From NCBI GenBank assembly GCA_013289875.1, contig JABCZC010000022.1, forward strand, positions 1 to 64,000: 64,000 bases of DNA, written 5' to 3'. Under the pieces are notes generated by a model, which was given only the letters and a program-made list of their open reading frames with translations, had not been told where the DNA came from and did no database searches. The DNA is from Acidobacteriota bacterium (GTDB taxonomy: Bacteria; Acidobacteriota; Terriglobia; Terriglobales; Acidobacteriaceae). A program made the position numbers and the translations under genes. Below are positions 45,634 to 54,448 of this stretch, piece by piece; position 1 is the stretch's first letter; the number at the start of each line of letters is the position of its first letter.

Positions 45634-45698
45634 CGTATCACTGTGGTTTGCGGCCCGCATTCAAAATACCCGGAGACGAAGGTTCTAGGGGGTAATAG

Positions 45699-46724
45699 CT
45701 ACACTGGATGCTTTCCCCCGCGCCGGGCAGCCACCGGACCCGTGGATTTTCGCTCGATGAGGGTCGGTTGGATCGTGAACTCTGCTCCCTTCGCGGAGGC
45801 GTTCTCTTTAACGTCATAAAGCGCGCGGAAAGCGATTTTGGCGATCTCCTGGCGCGACAATCGCACCGTGGTCAACCCGGGTTGGGTAAAGGCGCTCAGT
45901 TCAATGTCGTCGAACCCGATGAGCGATATGTCATGAGGCACCTTCAGTCCTCGCTCAAAGATCGCTCCCATCGCGCCAATCGCCGTCATGTCGTTCGAGG
46001 TGAGGACTGCCGTTGGGCGCACTTCTTTGTCCAGCAATCGCGCCATTGCTTCGTGTCCGCCATCCATGCGGTGGTTGCCTTCTTCAATCATGTTGCGGTC
46101 GAGCTTCAGGCCCTTGCGTTTTATGCTGTTCGTGAAGGCGCGACGGCGAACACGCGCGGAGGTCAGATCCATCGGACCGCTGATGAATCCGATAGCCGTG
46201 TGACCCAGGCTGGATAGATGCTCAACAGCGGCATCGATCCCGCTGGCGTAATCGATTGCGATATTGCTGATGCCTTTTTGCGGAGTGCCGGTATCGAGAA
46301 AGACGAGTGGAATGCGGCGGCTGCTCATTTCGTCAATCAGGTGCTCGTCCATCTCCGACGTCATAATGGCAACGCCATCCACCTTCCGCTGCAGCATGCG
46401 GGTCACGCACACTTCCATGCGGTGCGGATCGTAGTTCGTATTGGCAATCAGTACTTCCTGTCCGAACTGAACGGCCACGTCCTCGAAGCTTTTCACTAGT
46501 TCCGGGAAAAATGGATTGGTGATGTCCGAGATGATCAGTCCGTAAAGGCTGCTTCTGCCCGATCCGAGCGCGCGGGCATTGGTATTGGGATAAAACTTCA
46601 GTGTCTCAATGGCCTGGCGCACGCGCTCTGCTGTCTCAGCGGTGACCTTTTCGGAGCCGTTGATCGTGCGCGAAACAGTGGCAGTCGATACTTTGGCGAG
46701 CCGTGCTACTTCCTTTATGTTCAT
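45699..46724 (-). CDS. LacI-family transcriptional regulator
   Basis: A 341-aa protein with the LacI headpiece (NIKEVARLAKVSTATVSRTINGSEKVTAETAERVRQAIETL, residues 2-42) and a periplasmic-binding-type effector domain (LYGLIISDITNPFFPELVKSFEDVA, RVRRRAFTNSIKRKG, TAVLTSNDMTAIGAMGAI). The effector is probably a sugar or sugar acid. It is divergent from the CRTAC1 gene; two LacI-type operators lie between them. Confidence 0.92.
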   Translation of the reverse strand: MNIKEVARLAKVSTATVSRTINGSEKVTAETAERVRQAIETLKFYPNTNARALGSGRSSLYGLIISDITNPFFPELVKSFEDVAVQFGQEVLIANTNYDPHRMEVCVTRMLQRKVDGVAIMTSEMDEHLIDEMSSRRIPLVFLDTGTPQKGISNIAIDYASGIDAAVEHLSSLGHTAIGFISGPMDLTSARVRRRAFTNSIKRKGLKLDRNMIEEGNHRMDGGHEAMARLLDKEVRPTAVLTSNDMTAIGAMGAIFERGLKVPHDISLIGFDDIELSAFTQPGLTTVRLSRQEIAKIAFRALYDVKENASAKGAEFTIQPTLIERKSTGPVAARRGGKHPV

Positions 46725-46776
46725 CAGCGATGATGTTTGGCCAATGAAAAGGTTATACCGAATTTCTCATCCAATA

Positions 46777-46872
46777 TGGAACCGATTTCATCGACAAGCG
46801 AAATTACCTCACCGCATTTTAAAAATCGATTTTCCTGATTGGGTGCGAACGCCGAAATTGTAACCGATTTCA
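46777..46872. promoter_or_regulatory. Two LacI-type operators
   Basis: TGGAACCGATTTCA at 46777-46790 and TGTAACCGATTTCA at 46859-46872, 82 bases apart, between lacI (start 46724) and the CRTAC1 gene (start 46923). The centre ACCGATTT fits the CG-centred operator of LacI-family proteins, so autoregulation and control of the divergent gene are likely. Confidence 0.55.
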
Positions 46873-46922
46873 TGGGCCCTGCTCCGCGCCTCCGCATCGA
46901 CTGGAGCGAATAAGCTCAAAGC

Positions 46923-48842
46923 ATGAGCCTTTCTGCTATTCTCACCGCGTATCCACGCTCGGGAGTGTATCGGTTGTCGATCGGTCGTCTATTGGCTTTG
47001 AGTCTTATCGCGCTTGTGTTTCCGCTCTTTTCCTTTGGCCAGGCCCCACTGTCCAATGCCCAACCCATGGGCGGCGGCGGAAACTCGACCGCAGGCGCGC
47101 ATGCGGCGATCCACGACTCCGAGAACCGCCCCATCACCGCAGGCGGATTCGTGAACACCGGTCCGGTCGTATTCGAGGACGTCACCAGAAAGTCTGGTCT
47201 CGACACCTGGCATCACACCATGGGCGCGCCTGACAAGAAGTTCATCATCGAAACCAATGGCTCCGGCGTCGGCCTCATCGACTACGACAACGACGGCTGG
47301 CTCGATATCTATCTCGTCAACGGATCCACGGTTGACGCTCTCACCGGCAAGGCCACGCCGCCCCATGCGGCGCTCTTTCACAATAACCATGACGGCACTT
47401 TCACCGACGTTGCCGCCAAGGCAGGCGTAACCAACGATCGCTGGGGATTCGGCGTAGCCATTGGCGATTACGACAACGACGGCTGGCCCGACATCTTCGT
47501 AGGCAACTACGGCAAGAACCGCCTGTATCACAATAACCACGACGGCACCTTTACCGACGTCGGAGAGAACGCCGGCATCACCCTCGGCAACTGGTCCACC
47601 GGAGCCACGTTCGGCGACTACGACGGCGATGGCCGACTCGACCTCTTCGTTCCCGGCTACATTCACTACGAGATGGACAACCCTCCGGTGCCGGGGTCAA
47701 AGGTAGTGGCTTACAACTTCTGCAATTTTCGAGGCGTGGCCGTCATGTGCGGTCCCCGCGGCCTGCAAGGCGAGCACGATCACCTTTTTCACAACAACGG
47801 CGACGGCACCTTTACCGATGTGAGCGAGAAGGCCGGAGTCGGCGATCCCAATCGCTACTACGGATTCACCAGCATCTTCGCCGACATCAACAACGACGGC
47901 AAAGTCGACCTGGTTGTCGCCGACGATTCGACCCCGAATTATCTCTACATCAACAAGGGCAACGGCACCTTTGAAGATGACAGCTACGCCTCCGGTTTTG
48001 CTTTGAACCAGGACGGCCGCGAGACTGCCTCGATGGGTCTCGCCATTGGCGACTATGAAAACAACGGCCGCCTCGACCTGTTGACCACGACGTTCTCCGA
48101 CGACTACAAGGTCCTGTACCACAACGACGGCGACGCCAATTTCACCGACGTCAGCTATCACGCCGGTCTCGCGCAGGACACCATCCCCTTCCTTGGCTGG
48201 GGCGTCGGTTTCATCGATTACGACAACGATGGCTGGAAGGACATCATGATGATTAACGGCCATGTCTATCCCGAGGTCGACAAACAGGACTGGGGTACAA
48301 CCTTTGCCGAGCGCCCGCTGCTCTTTCGCAACCTCGGCGGCAAGAAGTTCGAGCTCGTTCCGCCGGTCAAGGACACAGGCCTCGCCGTTGTCACTCCCGG
48401 ACGGGGCGCAGCCTTTGGCGACCTCTTCAATGACGGCAAGATCGACGTCGTCATCAACTCGCTCGACACGACGGCGGTGCTCCTTCGCAACGTCAACCCC
48501 GACAACCACCATTGGGTCGAATTCAAGCTTGTCGGGGGCCCCAAAGGCCCGCGCGACGCGATCGGTTCCGCCGTGTATCTTACCGCCGGCGGCATCCGCC
48601 AGCGTGGAGACGTGCTCAGCGGCGGCAGCTATATGTCCTCGAACGACCAGCGTGTCCACTTCGGCCTGGGCGACGCAACAATGGTAAGCGAAGTCGAAAT
48701 TCACTGGCCAAGCGGGACCATTGAAAAGCTAAAACTCCCTTCACTTGACCGCGTCTTCACCGTCGAAGAAGGCAAAGGCATCACCGGCGAGCTCTGCACG
48801 GCATGCAAAACGGCATCCGCTGAGCCAAAAAGAAATAAGTAA
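46923..48842 (+). CDS. CRTAC1 family protein (FG-GAP repeats, ASPIC/UnbV)
   Basis: A 639-aa exported protein. After a signal peptide (LLALSLIALVFPLFSFGQA, cleavage near residue 40) come repeated FG-GAP/VCBS calcium-binding blades (IDYDNDGWLDIYLVNG, GDYDNDGWPDIFVGNYG, GDYDGDGRLDLFVPGY, ADINNDGKVDLVVADD, GDYENNGRLDLLTTTF, IDYDNDGWKDIMMING), each paired with a HNNxDGTFTDV strand. The C-terminal ASPIC/UnbV segment is NHHWVEFKLVG ... DAIGSAVYL ... VHFGLGDA. It should form a beta-propeller outside the cytoplasm. Function is unknown, perhaps surface adhesion or carbohydrate contact. Confidence 0.9.
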   Translation: MSLSAILTAYPRSGVYRLSIGRLLALSLIALVFPLFSFGQAPLSNAQPMGGGGNSTAGAHAAIHDSENRPITAGGFVNTGPVVFEDVTRKSGLDTWHHTMGAPDKKFIIETNGSGVGLIDYDNDGWLDIYLVNGSTVDALTGKATPPHAALFHNNHDGTFTDVAAKAGVTNDRWGFGVAIGDYDNDGWPDIFVGNYGKNRLYHNNHDGTFTDVGENAGITLGNWSTGATFGDYDGDGRLDLFVPGYIHYEMDNPPVPGSKVVAYNFCNFRGVAVMCGPRGLQGEHDHLFHNNGDGTFTDVSEKAGVGDPNRYYGFTSIFADINNDGKVDLVVADDSTPNYLYINKGNGTFEDDSYASGFALNQDGRETASMGLAIGDYENNGRLDLLTTTFSDDYKVLYHNDGDANFTDVSYHAGLAQDTIPFLGWGVGFIDYDNDGWKDIMMINGHVYPEVDKQDWGTTFAERPLLFRNLGGKKFELVPPVKDTGLAVVTPGRGAAFGDLFNDGKIDVVINSLDTTAVLLRNVNPDNHHWVEFKLVGGPKGPRDAIGSAVYLTAGGIRQRGDVLSGGSYMSSNDQRVHFGLGDATMVSEVEIHWPSGTIEKLKLPSLDRVFTVEEGKGITGELCTACKTASAEPKRNK

Positions 48843-48919
48843 CTGTGCCGGTAAAAAATCAACAAGCCACTGCGGGCCCTTCCGATACACTAGCCTTTCC
48901 TCAAGGAGATATCTCCCGA

Positions 48920-51070
48920 ATGTCTTGCCGCCTGACCCTCCGCGCCGCTTTGCTGGCATCCTTGCTTACCGTTCTGCCAGTTCTCCACGCGGAGAGCGCC
49001 GCTCGATCTCAGACCGCGACAGCCCATCCTGATATTGCGACTCTGGAGCGATACGTCGGACTCTATCGCTCTGCCGACGATCCGGAGGTCACCCTCTCTG
49101 TGTTTCGCGACGGCGACCACCTGGTCATTGAATCAGCTCGACTGCCCCAACACGAACTCACGGCCGAATCTGCCACCGGCTTCGCCGTCAAGGAGACTCC
49201 TCTGCACCTGGTCTTCATCACTGACACCGCAGGCAAGGTCACCGGCCTGAAGCGAAAGGCAGGCTCATCAGAAGTGCTCCTGGAGCGGATCGCCGATCAG
49301 CCCATACGCTATCAGTTCCGCCCCTACAGCCGGCAGGAGGTAATGATTCCAATGCGCGACGGCGTCAAGCTCCATGCCATCATCCTGCGTCCCACCGATA
49401 CCCGCGAGCCTTTACCCTTCCTCATGGAGCGCACGCCTTACGGCGTCGACGGCTATGACTCCGATTCCGTCAACGCCCGCTACACCGAGCTCGCCGGGAG
49501 CGGCTACATCTTCGTGATGGAGGACATCCGCGGTCGCTATAAGTCCGAAGGCCAGTTCGTCATGATGCGCCCCATCGTCCCCCATCACGACCCCAAATCC
49601 GCCGATCCGAACCAGATTGACGAGACCACCGATACCTATGACACCGTCGCCTGGCTCCTCAAGAATATTCTGAACAACAACCGTCGCGTCGGCGTCCTTG
49701 GCATCTCGTATGACGGCTTCCTCGCTGCCGAGGCCGGCATCGATCCCAACCCGGCCGTCAAAGCCATCTCGCCGCAGGCTCCCATGACCGACGTCTGGAT
49801 TGGCGACGACTTCTTCCACAATGGGGCCTTCCGCCAGACCTACGGATACGACTACGTCATCGGCATGGAGTCCAGCAAGGAGGCCACCTTCACCAAGTTG
49901 AACGAAGACGCCTACACCTACTTCCTCGACGCCGGATCGTTCGCCGCCGCCGGAAAGAAATCCGGCACCAGCAACCTTCCCACCTGGAAGGGTTTTCTCG
50001 ATCATCCGAGTTACGACGGGTTCTGGCGTTCGCGTGCCGTGCAGCCGCACCTTACGCAGGTCGATGTTCCCACCCTCGAAGTCGGAGGCTGGTGGGACCA
50101 GGAAGATATGTGGGGACCGCAGGAGGAGTACGCCGTCCTCAAGCCCCACGATGCCCAGCACGAAGTCTTCATCGTTCTCGGCCCGTGGAATCATGGACAA
50201 TGGGCAGCTACCACTCGCCATCTCGGCGCGGTCGATTTCGGAGCCGCCACCGGTGACCAGTACCGCCAGCAGATCGAAGCGCCATTCTTCGCCCACTATC
50301 TCAAAGATCAGTCCGGCTTTGACCTCGAGGACACCGCATCCTTCCAGACCGGAACCAATCGCTGGATGCGCTACAGCCAGTGGCCTCCCAAAACTTCTTC
50401 CGAGCGGAATCTTTACTTCGGCGCGAATGGCGTGCTCACCTTCCACGAGCCTGAGAGCGACAAGGAGACCTATACCGCCTACACCTCCGATCCCGCCAAT
50501 CCCATCCCCTACCGTAAGCGGCCCATTGAAGCCACCTATGCGCCCACAGGCTCCGGCTGGCGTCCCTGGCTCGTCGAAGACCAGCGCGCTTACAGCCAAC
50601 GCAAAGACGTCGCGACGTGGACCACGCCCGTTCTCGATCACGGCCTAACGATTACCGGAGATGTCGTCGCCGACCTTCACGCCTCCACTTCAGGCACCGA
50701 CAGCGATTGGGTGGTCAAGCTAATCGACGTCTATCCCGATGATCCGTCGCTGGGCAAAATGTCCGGGTATCAGCTCATGATCGTCGATGAGATGTTTCGC
50801 GGCCGCTACCGCAGGGGCTACGAGCACCCTGAAGCCATCCCCGCCAACCAGGCCGAGGAATACAAATACAGTCTCCATGGCGCAGATCACGTCTTCCTCA
50901 AGGGGCATCGCATCATGGTGCAAGTGCAGAGCAGCTGGTTCCCCCTCTACGACCGCAATCCGCAGACCTTCGTACCCAACATCATGACTGCATCACCCAT
51001 CGACTATAAGGCCGCGGAGCAACGAATCTACAGCGATTCCCACATCGAACTGCCGGTAGCTGAGCAATAA
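48920..51070 (+). CDS. Exported CocE/NonD family hydrolase
   Basis: A 716-aa protein with a signal peptide (LRAALLASLLTVLPVLHAES), an unassigned N-terminal region, and the X-Pro dipeptidyl-peptidase (S15) domain: MIPMRDGVKLHAIILRP, FLMERTPYG, YIFVMEDIRGRYKSEG, catalytic Ser in GVLGISYDGFLA (GxSYxG), and the C-terminal PepX_C jelly-roll DWVVKLIDVYPD. Start ATG 48920, preceded by AAGGAGATAT. It lies 77 bases after the CRTAC1 gene, so the two may be cotranscribed. Substrate is probably an acyl ester or peptide. Confidence 0.9.
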   Translation: MSCRLTLRAALLASLLTVLPVLHAESAARSQTATAHPDIATLERYVGLYRSADDPEVTLSVFRDGDHLVIESARLPQHELTAESATGFAVKETPLHLVFITDTAGKVTGLKRKAGSSEVLLERIADQPIRYQFRPYSRQEVMIPMRDGVKLHAIILRPTDTREPLPFLMERTPYGVDGYDSDSVNARYTELAGSGYIFVMEDIRGRYKSEGQFVMMRPIVPHHDPKSADPNQIDETTDTYDTVAWLLKNILNNNRRVGVLGISYDGFLAAEAGIDPNPAVKAISPQAPMTDVWIGDDFFHNGAFRQTYGYDYVIGMESSKEATFTKLNEDAYTYFLDAGSFAAAGKKSGTSNLPTWKGFLDHPSYDGFWRSRAVQPHLTQVDVPTLEVGGWWDQEDMWGPQEEYAVLKPHDAQHEVFIVLGPWNHGQWAATTRHLGAVDFGAATGDQYRQQIEAPFFAHYLKDQSGFDLEDTASFQTGTNRWMRYSQWPPKTSSERNLYFGANGVLTFHEPESDKETYTAYTSDPANPIPYRKRPIEATYAPTGSGWRPWLVEDQRAYSQRKDVATWTTPVLDHGLTITGDVVADLHASTSGTDSDWVVKLIDVYPDDPSLGKMSGYQLMIVDEMFRGRYRRGYEHPEAIPANQAEEYKYSLHGADHVFLKGHRIMVQVQSSWFPLYDRNPQTFVPNIMTASPIDYKAAEQRIYSDSHIELPVAEQ

Positions 51071-51187
51071 CGCGGCATGGACCGGTGAGGCTCATTCCCA
51101 GGCCGGTTTCAATCGCAGACAATGACATCGGTCGATGATGCGGCTCATTCAGGTCGATGGCGGTTGTTACAGCTACGGGCTTCCACA

Positions 51188-52498
51188 TTATCCTGATTTC
51201 GCTTCTTGCGCAGCTCCGCGATGGCTGTTCGTGATTGATCCGGATGGCAAGCAGAGCATGAGGAGGCCCGAGGCAATGAGTGATCCGGACATGAGGAGAA
51301 ATCCTGCACGAGAGTTACCCGTACGCGCTTGTAGCAGACCTACAAGCCATGCTCCGGCAAAAGCGCCAAGAGCTCCGCTGCTATTGATAAGGGCGAGCAC
51401 TTCGTCCAACACGTTCTTCGGGATGATCTCCGAGATAAAGGCGAAGAAGCAGCCGTAGGGAGCATACATGGCTCCCCCGGCAAGAATGAGAACTCCGTAG
51501 GCCATCCAGAAATTGTGCCCCGCGACCAGAAACGATGCAAAGAGAGCCAAGCCCGCAATTACAAGAAATGGCAATACAATCTGTTTGCGGCGCAGCGATC
51601 GATCGGAAAAATGGGCGGCGAGAAGCATGAGGATCACAGCCAGCAGGTAGGGCACGGCTGCGAGGAGACCAGCTCTCCCGATGCCGATTGTGGCCCCTGC
51701 GCGAATTATGGTTGGCAGCCAAAGTACAAAACCATACACACCGACGCTCCAGCAAAAATAGAGAATGCAAAGCACCAGCACATCTCCGCGCGCGAATGCC
51801 TCGCGCAAGCCGGCGATACGGGGTAGCGCGAGTTGTTCTCCGGCTAGTTGACGCTCAATGGCGGCGCTGATTTGTGCACTCATCCAGGGAGCGTCGCTCG
51901 GCTTGTCCCGCATAAAAGCCAGCCATAGGAATGCCCAGAGAATCGAAGGTACGCCTTCAATGATGAAGGTCTTTTGCCAGCCGAAAGCCTGAATCAGGTA
52001 CCCCGTAATGACGGACATCCAGAGAACGGTTGTGGGATTGCCGAGCACGAGGACGGTATTGGCACGAGAGCGCTCCGCGCGCGTGAACCAGTGAGTGATA
52101 AGCACGAGCATCGCCGGGAAGATGATGCTCTCCGCGACCCCGAGGAAGAAGCGGTCAAGCGCGAGGAGCCAAAACTGGCGAATGACGCCGGTGAGCGCGG
52201 CCAGCGTTCCCCACAAAAGAAGTGCCACGAAGATAATCCGGCTGCTGCTGTGGCGCCGGGCGTATGCCATTCCCGGTACCTGAAAGGCAAAGTAGCCCAG
52301 AAAGAAAAGCGAGGCGAGAAGCGCTGACTGAGAGCCTGTGATTTTCAGTGTCGTACTGAGGCCGGCCGCAGCTCCCAGGCCATAGTTGGCGCGGTCGAGG
52401 TACGCGAGGCTGTAGGTGATGAATGCAGCGGGCAGGACATATATCCAGCGCTTGCGGCTATCGCGATCGCTGACGATGCTCTGCGGTGCACGATCCAT
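51188..52498 (-). CDS. MFS transporter, ACS (anion:cation symporter) type
   Basis: A 436-aa protein with twelve predicted membrane segments. Recognisable ACS-family features are WIYVLPAAFITYSLAYLDRANYGLGAAAG at the N-terminus (family D-R-x-N motif), LLALDRFFLGVAESIIFPAMLVLITHWF in the first half, and FLWLAFMRDKPSDAPWMSAQ in the loop. Substrates of the family are often sugar acids such as hexuronate or galactonate. The start could be 52498 or further upstream. It lies next to sugar-acid genes. Confidence 0.85.
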   Translation of the reverse strand: MDRAPQSIVSDRDSRKRWIYVLPAAFITYSLAYLDRANYGLGAAAGLSTTLKITGSQSALLASLFFLGYFAFQVPGMAYARRHSSSRIIFVALLLWGTLAALTGVIRQFWLLALDRFFLGVAESIIFPAMLVLITHWFTRAERSRANTVLVLGNPTTVLWMSVITGYLIQAFGWQKTFIIEGVPSILWAFLWLAFMRDKPSDAPWMSAQISAAIERQLAGEQLALPRIAGLREAFARGDVLVLCILYFCWSVGVYGFVLWLPTIIRAGATIGIGRAGLLAAVPYLLAVILMLLAAHFSDRSLRRKQIVLPFLVIAGLALFASFLVAGHNFWMAYGVLILAGGAMYAPYGCFFAFISEIIPKNVLDEVLALINSSGALGAFAGAWLVGLLQARTGNSRAGFLLMSGSLIASGLLMLCLPSGSITNSHRGAAQEAKSG

Positions 52499-52628
52499 TG
52501 CGGCGCGATGATTCCGTGGCCCTGTCATCTGTAAACACAAGCGTCTCGAGATCGCGGGCTGCTACACGAAGAGAACCGCAATCAGTGCGTCTCAGTTTAC
52601 TTCAGATGAGAAGATCGCTGGATAGGAC

Positions 52629-53630
52629 TTACAGGCCCGCGTACCAGTCGTAACCGAGTTTGGTCCAGTAGTCATCCGGCTTCATATCGGTATAGGCGAT
52701 AACGCCGATGCGCTTGATCTGCTTATAGCCGTACTTCGTCGGTGCATGTAACCGCAAGGGCGCACCGTGAATCTGGGTGAGCGGTTCGCCGGCCATTTCA
52801 GTAACGAGCAGGGTCTGGGGATGGCGGCAAACTTCAAGATCGTAACCGACGTAGTAGTCGCCATTCGGTGTCTCCATGTACACATAGCGCGGAAAGGCGC
52901 CGTCAGGCTTTCTGGCTGGAGGATAGGCCTCGATGAAGTCGGCCATGCGAACGCCAGCCCAGTGAATGATCTGGCTCCAGCCCTCGATACACTTGAACTG
53001 AGTGACCAGCTCGTACTTCGGCAGCCGGAGGATATCTGTCAGTGAAAGTAATAGACCGGGTGTTCCGACGGCAAGCGTCGATAGGCTCGGGCCCGCCTCC
53101 TCCAGACCTCGCACGGACTTGCCGGCGCGCTCCCGGTGCGGCTCATTACCCGTGGCGTTCGACTTCGACATCGCGTCCTGAGCGGAGTCCGGGTCATCCT
53201 TTCTTACCGACGGCTGATACGCGTATTCCCATGCAGTGACATCAGGAGCGTACTGGGGAAAGCTCTTTTCGTTCTCGACGCCGACCAACTGCAGGCGCCA
53301 GCTGTCTGGGAGCAGATCTTGCTTGAGCCCGACGCGGCCATTGACCCTCGGGCGCTCAGCGTGAGTGATGGGATAGGTGGGTGCGAGTGCCCGCTCATCG
53401 AAGATTGCCCGCGACAACTCCGCATTCATCTGGAAGGCGCGACGGCGCGGCAATGGCTGCATGCCATCGGCAGGGCTGTAGACGGCCCAGCGATAAGCGC
53501 CGCATGCGGCAACAGCGGCTAGTGCTGCGAACGCAAAGCTGCGGCGTGTGTGCTTCCGTGACGCTGCCAGCACCTTCGCATTCTCGGCGTCGATGTCGTC
53601 TGCCTGGGGCTTATTTTCGGAGTCGCTCAT
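52629..53630 (-). CDS. Molybdopterin-dependent oxidoreductase (sulfite-oxidase-like)
   Basis: A 333-aa protein with a Tat-like N-terminus (TRRSFAFAALAAVAACGAY, about residues 28-46) and the Oxidored_molyb domain: FKCIEGW (Mo-ligand Cys), YPPARKPDGAFPRYVYMETPNGDYYVGYDLE, and the C-terminal APLRLHAPTKYGYKQIKRI. A long non-conserved insert (about residues 120-200, with a polar, charged stretch) separates N-terminus and cofactor domain. It overlaps the cytochrome b gene by 4 bases. Substrate is unknown. Molybdate uptake genes lie elsewhere in this window. Confidence 0.88.
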   Translation of the reverse strand: MSDSENKPQADDIDAENAKVLAASRKHTRRSFAFAALAAVAACGAYRWAVYSPADGMQPLPRRRAFQMNAELSRAIFDERALAPTYPITHAERPRVNGRVGLKQDLLPDSWRLQLVGVENEKSFPQYAPDVTAWEYAYQPSVRKDDPDSAQDAMSKSNATGNEPHRERAGKSVRGLEEAGPSLSTLAVGTPGLLLSLTDILRLPKYELVTQFKCIEGWSQIIHWAGVRMADFIEAYPPARKPDGAFPRYVYMETPNGDYYVGYDLEVCRHPQTLLVTEMAGEPLTQIHGAPLRLHAPTKYGYKQIKRIGVIAYTDMKPDDYWTKLGYDWYAGL

Positions 53631-54406
53631 CGCCAGCTTTTCCTTTCGACATCAAGCGAAGGCTCGCTTGCGGGCCTGATCTCGAAACCGCTGACCATGC
53701 CTCGGAAGTTATTCCAACCGGCGATGACTACCTGTATGACGTGGACAAGGAAGAACGCGCAGAAGCCCATCGTAAGCCAGAAGTGCTCCCAGCGCGCCCA
53801 TTCGTAACCGCCGAGCAGAGTTGTCAGGTAATGTGCCTGTGTCGGTTTGTAGATTGCAAGTCCGGTGATGAGGCTGCCCGCACCCATCGCGATGACAGAC
53901 GTATAAGCGATTCTCTGTGCGCCGTTGTATTTCTTTTGGGTCGCGAGCTTCCTGCGTAAATAGAAAAAGGAAAGGATCACCTGAACGGCCTCTTTGAGGC
54001 TTTCGCGCCGAGGTACCAGGAAGCGCCACTCGCCGGACAGTCCGAGAAAGGCGACGTAGGCAATGCCATTGATCGCGAAGATCCACATGAAGAAAAAGTG
54101 GTCGCCCAGACCCTGAGTCACGTGCCAGGGGATGTCCAGCGCCTTCCAGACAGAGGCAGGGAAAAGCCGCGTTAGCGTGAACGAGCCGACGCCAATGCGG
54201 TAGACGGCGTGCGGGTACAGATGGGCATTGTCGGTCGTGTTCCAGTAGGTGCGGATACCGCTCAGGATCATGATGAACAGCACCGGGAAGTTGATCCAGT
54301 GCATCCAGCGAATGGCGAGCGGGTGCTTGCGCTCGAGCCGCAAAGTGGCGTGGGGAGGAACGTCCCTTACTTCATCGGACTCATGGTCGTCCGGCATAAA
54401 ACTCAA
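53627..54406 (-). CDS. Cytochrome b561-type membrane subunit
   Basis: A 259-aa integral membrane protein of the Cyt_b561/Ni_hydr_CYTB superfamily. His ligands are in HPLAIRWMHWINFPVLFIMILSG and in the EHFWLTMGFCAFFLVHVIQV segment, with about four to five membrane segments. It probably passes electrons between the quinone pool and the molybdopterin enzyme encoded downstream, with which it overlaps by 4 bases. Confidence 0.9.
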   Translation of the reverse strand: MSFMPDDHESDEVRDVPPHATLRLERKHPLAIRWMHWINFPVLFIMILSGIRTYWNTTDNAHLYPHAVYRIGVGSFTLTRLFPASVWKALDIPWHVTQGLGDHFFFMWIFAINGIAYVAFLGLSGEWRFLVPRRESLKEAVQVILSFFYLRRKLATQKKYNGAQRIAYTSVIAMGAGSLITGLAIYKPTQAHYLTTLLGGYEWARWEHFWLTMGFCAFFLVHVIQVVIAGWNNFRGMVSGFEIRPASEPSLDVERKSWR

Positions 54407-54448
54407 CCATAAACAGGCTAGCCGTCCTCCTGGTGAGATACAAGGGGC

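Noticed and set aside
47697-48704. 335-codon frame antisense to the CRTAC1 gene
   Set aside because: Arises from the repeated GAC/AAC codons of the FG-GAP blades read backwards.
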